The notes under the pieces were generated by a model, which did no database searches, was not told the DNA's origin, and was given only the letters and a program-made list of their open reading frames with translations. 64,000 nucleotides of DNA, from assembly GCF_037975245.1 (NCBI RefSeq), contig NC_092564.1, positions 29,124,484 through 29,188,483 on the forward strand, written 5' to 3'. A program made the position numbers and the translations under genes. Origin of the DNA: Apostichopus japonicus (taxonomy: Eukaryota > Echinodermata > Holothuroidea > Aspidochirotida > Stichopodidae). Shown here piece after piece: positions 1-10,100 of this stretch (position 1 is the first letter of the stretch; each line of letters opens with the position of its first letter).

Positions 1-26
1 ATCTATGTTCGTTTCTAATACTTAAA
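1..26 (+). repeat. Partial monomer at left edge
   Basis: These 26 bases match monomer positions 131-156, the AT-rich end that finishes in CTTAAA. The array therefore continues to the left of the window. Confidence 0.97.
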
Positions 27-512
27 GTTCCCAGAGACCGTATAAGAACCCGGCAAAAGCAAACTGCCCCACCTGGTCTCGAGCCCGCGATCCAAAATAC
101 GTCACGCTCTCGAGGTACAGAGCAACCAACCGCGCCACGACAGCAGTTGATATAAATCTATGTTCGTTTCTAATACTTAAAGTTCCCAGAGACCGTACCA
201 GATCGCGGCAAAAGCAAACTGCCCCCACCTGGTCTCGAGCCCGCGATCCAAAATACGTCACGCTCTCGAGGTACAGAGCAACCAACCGCGCCACGACAGC
301 AGTTGATATAAATCTATGTTCGTTTCTAATACTTAAAGTTCCCAGAGACCGTACAAGATCGCGGCAAAAGCAAACTGCCCCCACCTGGTCTCGAGCCCGC
401 GATCCAAAAATCGTCACGCTCTCGAGGTACAGAGCAACCAACCGCGCCACGACAGCAGTTGATATAAATCTATGTTCGTTTCTAATACTTAAAGTTCCCA
501 GAGACCGTATGA

Positions 513-560
513 GATCGCGGCAAAAGCAAACTGCCCCCACCTGGTCTCGAGCCCGCGATC
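513..560. repeat. 8-bp perfect inverted repeat inside the monomer (example copy)
   Basis: GATCGCGG at 513-520 is the exact reverse complement of CCGCGATC at 553-560, with a 32-nt loop. The pair is present in every monomer that keeps GATCGCGG. Monomers with GAACCCGG or GATCCCGG have lost the left arm without a matching change on the right, so I see no covariation supporting a conserved RNA or cruciform structure. Confidence 0.75.
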
Positions 561-605
561 CAAAAATCGTCACGCTCTCGAGGTACAGAGCAACCAACCG
601 CGCCA
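543..605 (-). promoter_or_regulatory. tRNA-like Pol III A-box/B-box pair (one example of about 411)
   Basis: Read on the minus strand, 605-594 is TGGCGCGGTTGG, which matches 11 of 12 positions of the Pol III A-box consensus TRGCNNAGYNGG. Positions 553-543 read GGCTCGAGACC, matching 10 of 11 of the B-box consensus GGTTCGANNCC. The 40-nt spacing is in the range seen in tRNA genes and tRNA-derived SINEs. The pair recurs at the same place in nearly every monomer. Against activity, a T4 or T5 run lies between the boxes on this strand and another T4 lies beyond the B box, and both would tend to terminate Pol III. A true tRNA fold is only partial: the T-stem equivalent pairs at 3 of 5 positions. I read this as a relic of a tRNA-related ancestor; activity is unproven. 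Confidence 0.55.
546..582. other. Paired XhoI sites of the monomer (example copy)
   Basis: CTCGAG occurs at 546-551 and 577-582, 31 bp apart, in the usual monomer. Complete cutting of such an array would give 31-bp and 125-bp fragments. In right-domain copies carrying CTCTGGAGG the second site is lost, and rare copies with CTTGAG, GGATTCGAG or the 8-bp deletion lose the first. Confidence 0.9.
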
Positions 606-613
606 CGACAGCA

Positions 614-649
614 GTTGATATAAATCTATGTTCGTTTCTAATACTTAAA
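614..649. other. Conserved AT-rich 36-bp segment of the monomer (example copy)
   Basis: The last 36 bases of the monomer are AT-rich (8 G/C by hand count) and include GATATAAATC and CTAATACTTAAA. They are nearly invariant across the window; the rare changes include TCTTTG for TCTATG (25-28.5 kb), TATTATCG for TATGTTCG (right half) and AAAACTATG (18061, 21024). On the minus strand this segment lies just upstream of the A-box-like sequence and contains TTTATATC. It could be a linker-like or protein-binding region; that is inference. Confidence 0.6.
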
Positions 650-961
650 GTTCCCAGAGACCGTATAAGAACCCGGCAAAAGCAAACTGCCCCCACCTGG
701 TCTCGAGCCCGCGATCCAAAATACGTCACGCTCTCGAGGTACAGAGCAACCAACCGCGCCACGACAGCAGTTGATATAAATCTATGTTCGTTTCTAATAC
801 TTAAAGTTCCCAGAGACCGTACCAGATCGCGGCAAAAGCAAACTGCCCCCACCTGGTCTCGAGCCCGCGATCCAAAATACGTCACGCTCTCGAGGTACAG
901 AGCAACCAACCGCGCCACGACAGCAGTTGATATAAATCTATGTTCGTTTCTAATACTTAAA

Positions 962-1117
962 GTTCCCAGAGACCGTACAAGATCGCGGCAAAAGCAAACT
1001 GCCCCCACCTGGTCTCGAGCCCGCGATCCAAAATACGTCACGCTCTCGAGGTACAGAGCAACCAACCGCGCCACGACAGCAGTTGATATAAATCTATGTT
1101 CGTTTCTAATACTTAAA
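962..1117 (+). repeat. Reference monomer, AAAATACG type (GTACAAG)
   Basis: This is a 156-bp copy with GTACAAGATCGCGG in its first part and CCAAAATACGTCACG in its middle. The AAAATACG form is found throughout the window and is the dominant form after about 23.5 kb. The GTACAAG form dominates 22.4-30 kb. The change from AAAAATCG to AAAATACG creates an ACGTCA hexamer. Confidence 0.95.
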
Positions 1118-1273
1118 GTTCCCAAAGATCGTATAAGATCGCGGCAAAAGCAAACTGCCCCCACCTGGTCTCGAGCCCGCGATCCAAAATACGTCACGCT
1201 CTCGAGGTACGGAGCAACCAACCGCGCCACGACAGCAGTTGATATAAATCTATGTTCGTTTCTAATACTTAAA

Positions 1274-4200
1274 GTTCCAGAGACCGTATCAGAACCCGGC
1301 AAAAGCAAACTGCCCCCACCTGGTCTCGAGCCCGCGATCCAAAATAAGTCACGCTCTCGAGGTACAGAGCAACCAACCGCGCCACGACAGCAGTTGATAT
1401 AAATCTATGTTCGTTTCTAATACTTAAAGTTCCCAGAGACCGTATGAGATCGCGGCAAAAGCAAACTGCCCCCACCTGGTCTCGAGCCCGCGATCCAAAA
1501 ATCGTCACGCTCTCGAGGTACAGAGCAACCAACCGCGCCACGACAGCAGTTGATATAAATCTATGTTCGTTTCTAATACTTAAAGTTCCCAGAGACCGTA
1601 TGAGATCGCGGCAAAAGCAAACTGCCCCCACCTGGTCTCGAGCCCGCGATCCAAAATACGTCACGCTCTCGAGGTACAGAGCAACCAACCGCGCCACGAC
1701 AGCAGTTGATATAAATCTATGTTCGTTTCTAATACTTAAAGTTCCCAGAGACCGTACCAGATCGCGGCAAAAGCAAACTGCCCCCACCTGGTCTCGAGCC
1801 CGCGATCCAAAAATCGTCACGCTCTCGAGGTACAGAGCAACCAACCGCGCCACGACAGCAGTTGATATAAATCTATGTTCGTTTCTAATACTTAAAGTTC
1901 CCAGAGACCGTATGAGATCGCGGCAAAAGCAAACTGCCCCCACCTGGTCTCGAGCCCGCGATCCAAAAATCGTCACGCTCTCGAGGTACAGAGCAACCAA
2001 CCGCGCCACGACAGCAGTTGATATAAATCTATGTTCGTTTCTAATACTTAAAGTTCCCAGAGACCGTATAAAAACCCGGCAAAAGCAAACTGCCCCCACC
2101 TGGTCTCGAGCCCGCGATCCAAAAATCGTCACGCTCTCGAGGTACAGAGCAACCAACCGCGCCACGACAGCAGTTGATATAAATCTATGTTCGTTTCTAA
2201 TACTTAAAGTTCACAGAGACCGTATGAGAACCCGGCAAAAGCAAACTGCCCCCACCTGGTCTCGAGCCCGCGATCCAAAAATCGTCACGCTCTCGAGGTA
2301 CAGAGCAACCAACCGCGCCACGACAGCAGTTGATATAAATCTATGTTCGTTTCTAATACTTAAAGTTCCCAGAGACCGTATGAGATCGCGGCAAAAGCAA
2401 ACTGCCCCCACCTGGTCTCGAGCCCGCGATCCAAAAATCGTCACGCTCTCGAGGTACAGAGCAACCAACCGCGCCACGATATCAGTTGATATAAATCTAT
2501 GTTCGTTTCTAATACTTAAAGTTCCCAGAGACCGTATGAGATCGCGGCAAAAGCAAACTGCCCCCACCTGGTCTCGAGCCCGCGATCCAAAAATCGTCAC
2601 GCTCTCGAGGTACAGAGCAACCAACCGCGCCACGAGAGCAGTTGATATAAATCTATGTTCGTTTCTAATACTTAAAGTTCCCAGAGACCGTATGAGATCG
2701 CGGCAAAAGCAAACTGCCCCCACCTGGTCTCGAGCCCGCGATCCAAAAATCGTCACGCTCTCGAGGTACAGAGCAACCAACCGCGCCACGACAGCAGTTG
2801 ATATAAATCTATGTTCGTTTCTAATACTTAAAGTTCCCAGAGACCGTATGAGATCGCGGCAAAAGCAAACTGCCCCCACCTGGTCTCGAGCCCGCGATCC
2901 AAAAATCGTCACGCTCTCGAGGTACAGAGCAACCAACCGCGCCACGACAGCAGTTGATATAAATCTATGTTCGTTTCTAATACTTAAAGTTCCCAGAGAC
3001 CGTATGAGATCGCGGCAAAAGCAAACTGCCCCCACCTGGTCTCGAGCCCGCGATCCAAAATACGTCACGCTCTCGAGGTACAGAGCAACCAACCGCGCCA
3101 CGACAGCAGTTGATATAAATCTATGTTCGTTTCTAATACTTAAAGTTCCCAGAGATCGTATAAGATCGCGGCAAAAGCAAACTGCCCCCACCTGGTCTCG
3201 AGCCCGCGATCCAAAATACGTCACGCTCTCGAGGTACAGAGCAACCAACCGCGCCACGACAGCAGTTGATATAAATCTATGTTCGTTTCTAATACTTAAA
3301 GTTCCAGAGACCGTATCAGAACCCGGCAAAAGCAAACTGCCCCCACCTGGTCTCGAGCCCGCGATCCAAAATAAGTCACGCTCTCGAGGTACAGAGCAAC
3401 CAACCGCGCCACGACAGCAGTTGATATAAATCTATGTTCGTTTCTAATACTTAAAGTTCCCAGAGACCGTATCAGATCCCGGCAAAAGCAAACTGCCCCC
3501 ACCTGGTCTCGAGCCCGCGATCCAAAATACGTCACGCTCTCGAGGTACAGAGCAACCAACCGCGCCACGACAGCAGTTGATATAAATCTATGTTCGTTTC
3601 TAATACTTAAAGTTCCAGGGGCCGTAGAAGATCGCGGCAAAAGCAAACTGCCCCCACCTGGTCTCGAGCCCGCGATCCAAAATACGTCACGCTCTCGAGG
3701 TACAGAGCAACCAACCGCGCCACGACAGCAGTTGATATAAATCTATGTTCGTTTCTAATACTTAAAGGTCCAGGGGCCGTACAAGATCGCAGCAAAAGCA
3801 AACTGCCCCCACCTGGTCTCGAGCCCGCGATCCAAAATACGTCACGCTCTCGAGGTACAGAGCAACCAACCGCGCCACGACAGCAGTTGATATAAATCTA
3901 TGTTCGTTTCTAATACTTAAAGTTCCCAGAGACCGTATGAGATCGCGGCAAAAGCAAACTGCCCCCACCTGGTCTCGAGCCCGCGATCCAAAAATCGTCA
4001 CGCTCTCGAGGTACAGAGCAACCAACTGCGCCACGACAGCAGTTGATATAAATCTATGTTCGTTTCTAATACTTAAAGTTCCCAGAGACCGTATGAGATC
4101 GCGGCAAAAGCAAACTGCCCCCACCTGGTCTCGAGCCCGCGATCCAAAAATCGTCACGCTCTCGAGGTACAGAGCAACCAACCGCGCCACGACAGCAGTT

Positions 4201-7187
4201 GATATAAATCTATGTTCGTTTCTAATACTAAAAGTTCCCAGAGACCGTATGAGATCGCGGCAAAAGCAAACTGCCCCCACCTGGTCTCGAGCCCGCGATC
4301 CAAAAATCGTCACGCTCTCGAGGTACAGAGCAACCAACCGCGCCACGACAGCAGTTGATATAAATCTATGTTCGTTTCTAATACTTAAAGTTCCCAGAGA
4401 CCGTATGAGATCGCGGCAAAAGCAAACTGCCCCCACCTGGTCGCGAGCCAAAAATCGTCACGCTCTCGAGGTACAGAGCAACCAACCGCGCCACGACAGC
4501 AGTTGATATAAATCTATGTTCGTTTCTAATACTTAAAGTTCCCAGAGACCGTATGAGATCGCGGCAAAAGCAAACTGCCCCCACCTGGTCTCGAGCCCGC
4601 GATCCAAAATACGTCACGCTCTCGAGGTACAGAGCAACCAATCGCACCACGACAGCAGTTGATATAAATCTATGTTCGTTTCTAATACTTAAAGTTCCCA
4701 GAGACCGTATGAGATCGCGGCAAAAGCAAACTGCCCCCACCTGGTCTCGAGCCCGCGATCCAAAATACGTCACGCTCTCGAGGTACAGAGCAACCAACAG
4801 CGCCACGACAGCAGTTGATATAAATCTATGTTCGTTTCTAATACTTAAAGTTCCCAGAGACCGTATAAGATCACGGCAAAAGCAAACTGCCCCACCTGGT
4901 CTCGAGCCCGCGATCCAAAATACGTCACGCTCTCGAGGTACAGAGCAACCAACCGCGCCACGACAGCAGTTGATATAAATCTATGTTCGTTTCTAATACT
5001 TAAAGTTCCAGAGACCGTACCAGATCGCGGCAAAAGCAAACTGCCCCCACCTGGTCTCGAGCCCGCGATCCAAAATACGTCACGCTCTCGAGGTACAGAG
5101 CAACCAACCGCGCCACGACAGCAGTTGATATAAATCTATGTTCGTTTCTAATACTTAAAGTTCCCAGAGACCGTATGAGATCGCGGCAAAAGCAAACTGC
5201 CCCCACCTGGTCTCGAGCCCGCGATCCAAAAATCGTCACGCTCTCGAGGTACAGAGCAACCAACCGCGCCACGACAGCAGTTGATATAAATCTATGTTCG
5301 TTTCTAATACTTAAAGTTCCCAGAGACCGTATGAGATCGCGGCAAAAGCAAACTGCCCCCACCTGGTCTCGAGCCCGCGATCCAAAAATCGTCACGCTCT
5401 CGAGGTACAGAGCAACCAACCGCGCCACGATATCAGTTGATATAAATCTATGTTCGTTTCTAATACTTAAAGTTCCCAGAGACCGTATGAGATCGCGGCA
5501 AAAGCAAACTGCCCCCACCTGGTCTCGAGCCCGCGATCCAAAAATCCTCACGCTCTCGAGGTACAGAGCAACCAACCGCGCCACGACAGCAGTTGATATA
5601 AATCTATGTTCGTTTCTAATACTTAAAGTTCCCAGAGACCGTATGAGATCGCGGCAAAAGCAAACTGCCCCCACCTGGTCTCGAGCCCGCGATCCAAAAA
5701 TCGTCACGCTCTCGAGGTACAGAGCAACCAACCGCGCCACGACAGCAGTTGATATAAATCTATGTTCGTTTCTAATACTTAAAGTTCCCAGAGACCGTAT
5801 GAGATCGCGGCAAAAGCAAACTGCCCCCACCTGGTCTCGAGCCCGCGATCCAAAAATCGTCACGCTCTCGAGGTACAGAGCAACCAACCGCGCCACGACA
5901 GCAGTTGATATAAATCTATGTTCGTTTCTAATACTTAAAGTTCCCAGAGACCGTATGAGATCGCGGCAAAAGCAAACTGCCCCCACCTGGTATCGAGCCC
6001 GCGATCCAAAAATCGTCACGCTCTCGAGGTACAGAGCAACCAACCGCGCCACGACAGCAGTTGATATAAATCTATGTTCGTTTCTAATACTTAAAGTTCC
6101 CAGAGACCGTATGAGATCGCGGCAAAAGCAAACTGCCCCCACCTGGTATCGAGCCCGCGATCCAAAAATCGTCACGCTCTCGAGGTACAGAGCAACCAAC
6201 CGCGCCACGACAGCAGTTGATATAAATCTATGTTCGTTTCTAATACTTAAAGTTCCCAGAGACCGTATGAGATCGCGGCAAAAGCAAACTGCCCCCACCT
6301 GGTCTCGAGCCCGCGATCCAAAAATCGTCACGCTCTCGAGGTACAGAGCAACCAGCCGCGCCACGATATCAGTTGATATAAATCTATGTTCGTTTCTAAT
6401 ACTTAAAGTTCCCAGAGACCGTATGAGATCGCGGCAAAAGCAAACTGCCCCCACCTGGTCTCGAGCCCGCGATCCAAAATACGTCACGCTCTCGAGGTAC
6501 AGAGCAACCAACCGCGCCACGACAGCAGTTGATATAAATCTATGTTCGTTTCTAATACTTAAAGTTCCCAGAGACCGTATGAGATCGCGGCAAAAGCAAA
6601 CTGCCCCCACCTGGTCTCGAGCCCGCGATCCAAAAATCGTCACGCTCTCGAGGTACAGAGCAACCAACCGCGCCACGACAGCAGTTGATATAAATCTATG
6701 TTCGTTTCTAATACTTAAAGTTCCCAGAGACCGTATGAGATCGCGGCAAAAGCAAACTGCCCCCACCTGGTCTCGAGCCCGCGATCCAAAATACGTCACG
6801 CTCTCGAGGTACAGAGCAACCAACCGCGCCACGACAGCAGTTGATATAAATCTATGTTCGTTTCTAATACTTAAAGTTCCCAGAGATCGTATAAGATCGC
6901 GGCAAAAGCACACTGCCCCCACCTGGTCTCGAGCCCGCGATCCAAAATACGTCACGCTCTCGAGGTACAGAGCAACCAACCGCGCCACGACAGCAGTTGA
7001 TATAAATCTATGTTCGTTTCTAATACTTAAAGTTCCCAGAGACCGTATGAGATCGCGGCAAAAGCAAACTGCCCCCACCTGGTCTCGAGCCCGCGATCCA
7101 AAAATCGTCACGCTCTCGAGGTACAGAGCAACCAACCGCGCCACGACAGCAGTTGATATAAATCTATGTTCGTTTCTAATACTTAAA
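1274..7187 (+). repeat. 38-monomer higher-order repeat, copy 1 (5914 bp)
   Basis: The unit starts with a 155-bp monomer (GTTCCAGAG, GTATCAGAACCC) and ends with a standard monomer at 7032-7187. It contains 38 monomers. The 14-bp shortfall from 38 x 156 is accounted for by six single-base deletions and one 8-bp deletion. Landmarks include GTTCACAGAG at 2209, an ATATCAG copy at 2365, an AGAGCAG change near 2635, GTTCCAGGGGCC at 3612, GGTCCAGGGGCC at 3767, the deletion copy at 4390, and CAACAGCGCC near 4800. Every landmark recurs 5914 bp later. Confidence 0.95.
4390..4537 (+). repeat. 148-bp monomer with 8-bp deletion (copy 1)
   Basis: In this monomer CTGGTCGCGAGCCAAAAA replaces the usual longer stretch. 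The change amounts to an 8-bp deletion plus one substitution across the first XhoI site and the CGCGATCC segment. It removes the first XhoI site and disrupts the B-box-like sequence and the right arm of the inverted repeat. Confidence 0.95.
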
Positions 7188-10100
7188 GTTCCAGAGACCG
7201 TATCAGAACCCGGCAAAAGCAAACTGCCCCCACCTGGTCTCGAGCCCGCGATCCAAAATAAGTCACGCTCTCGAGGTACAGAGCAACCAACCGCGCCACG
7301 ACAGCAGTTGATATAAATCTATGTTCGTTTCTAATACTTAAAGTTCCCAGAGACCGTATGAGATCGCGGCAAAAGCAAACTGCCCCCACCTGGTCTCGAG
7401 CCCGCGATCCAAAAATCGTCACGCTCTCGAGGTACAGAGCAACCAACCGCGCCACGACAGCAGTTGATATAAATCTATGTTCGTTTCTAATACTTAAAGT
7501 TCCCAGAGACCGTATGAGATCGCGGCAAAAGCAAACTGCCCCCACCTGGTCTCGAGCCCGCGATCCAAAATACGTCACGCTCTCGAGGTACAGAGCAACC
7601 AACCGCGCCACGACAGCAGTTGATATAAATCTATGTTCGTTTCTAATACTTAAAGTTCCCAGAGACCGTACCAGATCGCGGCAAAAGCAAACTGCCCCCA
7701 CCTGGTCTCGAGCCCGCGATCCAAAAATCGTCACGCTCTCGAGGTACAGAGCAACCAACCGCGCCACGACAGCAGTTGATATAAATCTATGTTCGTTTCT
7801 AATACTTAAAGTTCCCAGAGACCGTATGAGATCGCGGCAAAAGCAAACTGCCCCCACCTGGTCTCGAGCCCGCGATCCAAAAATCGTCACGCTCTCGAGG
7901 TACAGAGCAACCAACCGCGCCACGACAGCAGTTGATATAAATCTATGTTCGTTTCTAATACTTAAAGTTCCCAGAGACCGTATAAAAACCCGGCAAAAGC
8001 AAACTGCCCCCACCTGGTCTCGAGCCCGCGATCCAAAAATCGTCACGCTCTCGAGGTACAGAGCAACCAACCGCGCCACGACAGCAGTTGATATAAATCT
8101 ATGTTCGTTTCTAATACTTAAAGTTCACAGAGACCGTATGAGAACCCGGCAAAAGCAAACTGCCCCCACCTGGTCTCGAGCCCGCGATCCAAAAATCGTC
8201 ACGCTCTCGAGGTACAGAGCAACCAACCGCGCCACGACAGCAGTTGATATAAATCTATGTTCGTTTCTAATACTTAAAGTTCCCAGAGACCGTATGAGAT
8301 CGCGGCAAAAGCAAACTGCCCCCACCTGGTCTCGAGCCCGCGATCCAAAAATCGTCACGCTCTCGAGGTACAGAGCAACCAACCGCGCCACGATATCAGT
8401 TGATATAAATCTATGTTCGTTTCTAATACTTAAAGTTCCCAGAGACCGTATGAGATCGCGGCAAAAGCAAACTGCCCCCACCTGGTCTCGAGCCCGCGAT
8501 CCAAAAATCGTCACGCTCTCGAGGTACAGAGCAACCAACCGCGCCACGAGAGCAGTTGATATAAATCTATGTTCGTTTCTAATACTTAAAGTTCCCAGAG
8601 ACCGTATGAGATCGCGGCAAAAGCAAACTGCCCCCACCTGGTCTCGAGCCCGCGATCCAAAAATCGTCACGCTCTCGAGGTACAGAGCAACCAACCGCGC
8701 CACGACAGCAGTTGATATAAATCTATGTTCGTTTCTAATACTTAAAGTTCCCAGAGACCGTATGAGATCGCGGCAAAAGCAAACTGCCCCCACCTGGTCT
8801 CGAGCCCGCGATCCAAAAATCGTCACGCTCTCGAGGTACAGAGCAACCAACCGCGCCACGACAGCAGTTGATATAAATCTATGTTCGTTTCTAATACTTA
8901 AAGTTCCCAGAGACCGTATGAGATCGCGGCAAAAGCAAACTGCCCCCACCTGGTCTCGAGCCCGCGATCCAAAATACGTCACGCTCTCGAGGTACAGAGC
9001 AACCAACCGCGCCACGACAGCAGTTGATATAAATCTATGTTCGTTTCTAATACTTAAAGTTCCCAGAGATCGTATAAGATCGCGGCAAAAGCAAACTGCC
9101 CCCACCTGGTCTCGAGCCCGCGATCCAAAATACGTCACGCTCTCGAGGTACAGAGCAACCAACCGCGCCACGACAGCAGTTGATATAAATCTATGTTCGT
9201 TTCTAATACTTAAAGTTCCAGAGACCGTATCAGAACCCGGCAAAAGCAAACTGCCCCCACCTGGTCTCGAGCCCGCGATCCAAAATAAGTCACGCTCTCG
9301 AGGTACAGAGCAACCAACCGCGCCACGACAGCAGTTGATATAAATCTATGTTCGTTTCTAATACTTAAAGTTCCCAGAGACCGTATCAGATCCCGGCAAA
9401 AGCAAACTGCCCCCACCTGGTCTCGAGCCCGCGATCCAAAATACGTCACGCTCTCGAGGTACAGAGCAACCAACCGCGCCACGACAGCAGTTGATATAAA
9501 TCTATGTTCGTTTCTAATACTTAAAGTTCCAGGGGCCGTAGAAGATCGCGGCAAAAGCAAACTGCCCCCACCTGGTCTCGAGCCCGCGATCCAAAATACG
9601 TCACGCTCTCGAGGTACAGAGCAACCAACCGCGCCACGACAGCAGTTGATATAAATCTATGTTCGTTTCTAATACTTAAAGGTCCAGGGGCCGTACAAGA
9701 TCGCAGCAAAAGCAAACTGCCCCCACCTGGTCTCGAGCCCGCGATCCAAAATACGTCACGCTCTCGAGGTACAGAGCAACCAACCGCGCCACGACAGCAG
9801 TTGATATAAATCTATGTTCGTTTCTAATACTTAAAGTTCCCAGAGACCGTATGAGATCGCGGCAAAAGCAAACTGCCCCCACCTGGTCTCGAGCCCGCGA
9901 TCCAAAAATCGTCACGCTCTCGAGGTACAGAGCAACCAACTGCGCCACGACAGCAGTTGATATAAATCTATGTTCGTTTCTAATACTTAAAGTTCCCAGA
10001 GACCGTATGAGATCGCGGCAAAAGCAAACTGCCCCCACCTGGTCTCGAGCCCGCGATCCAAAAATCGTCACGCTCTCGAGGTACAGAGCAACCAACCGCG

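Larger units (their letters stand above)
494..649 (+). repeat. Reference monomer, left-domain type (GTATGAG, AAAAATCG)
   Basis: This 156-bp copy represents the commonest type in the left third. It begins GTTCCCAGAGACC, continues GTATGAGATCGCGG, and carries CCAAAAATCGTCACG near its middle. This AAAAATCG form is confined to the left part of the array. The last copy I find is in the monomer at 23390-23545. Hand-counted composition is about 51% GC, with C (47) exceeding G (32) on the plus strand. Confidence 0.95.
27..1273 (+). repeat. Lead-in segment: two rounds of a 4-monomer repeat
   Basis: Eight monomers start at 27, 182, 338, 494, 650, 806, 962 and 1118. The diagnostic types run GTATAAGAACCC, GTACCAG, GTACAAG, GTATGAG, then GTATAAGAACCC, GTACCAG, GTACAAG, and a last copy with CAAAGATCGTATAAG and GGTACGGAG. 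This is a 4-monomer higher-order repeat with a 623-bp period (27 to 650), the two rounds having diverged at several sites. The first monomer has four C instead of five in GCCCCACC and is 155 bp. Confidence 0.85.

Noticed and set aside
1-26. Telomeric repeat or array boundary at the window edges
   Set aside because: Both edges cut through ordinary monomers; there are no short G-rich repeats and no flanking unique sequence.
543-605. A functional tRNA gene in each monomer
   Set aside because: The A- and B-box-like sequences are good, but the T-stem pairs only partly, no convincing acceptor stem or anticodon arm of normal geometry forms, and T-runs lie inside the unit.
614-633. TATA box at GATATAAATC as a Pol II promoter
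   Set aside because: It is present in nearly all monomers as part of the conserved AT-rich tail, with no initiator, downstream gene or other promoter context.
494-649. 5S rRNA gene or other rDNA spacer repeat
   Set aside because: The monomer has none of the recognisable 5S internal-control or end sequences on either strand, and there are no 18S/28S-like stretches.
627-649. CENP-B box at the TTCGTTTC segment
   Set aside because: Only the TTCGTT core agrees. The required downstream A and CGGG bases are absent in both orientations.
4390-4537. Insertion-site scar of a transposon
   Set aside because: The change is a plain 8-bp deletion with one substitution; there is no target-site duplication or residual element sequence.
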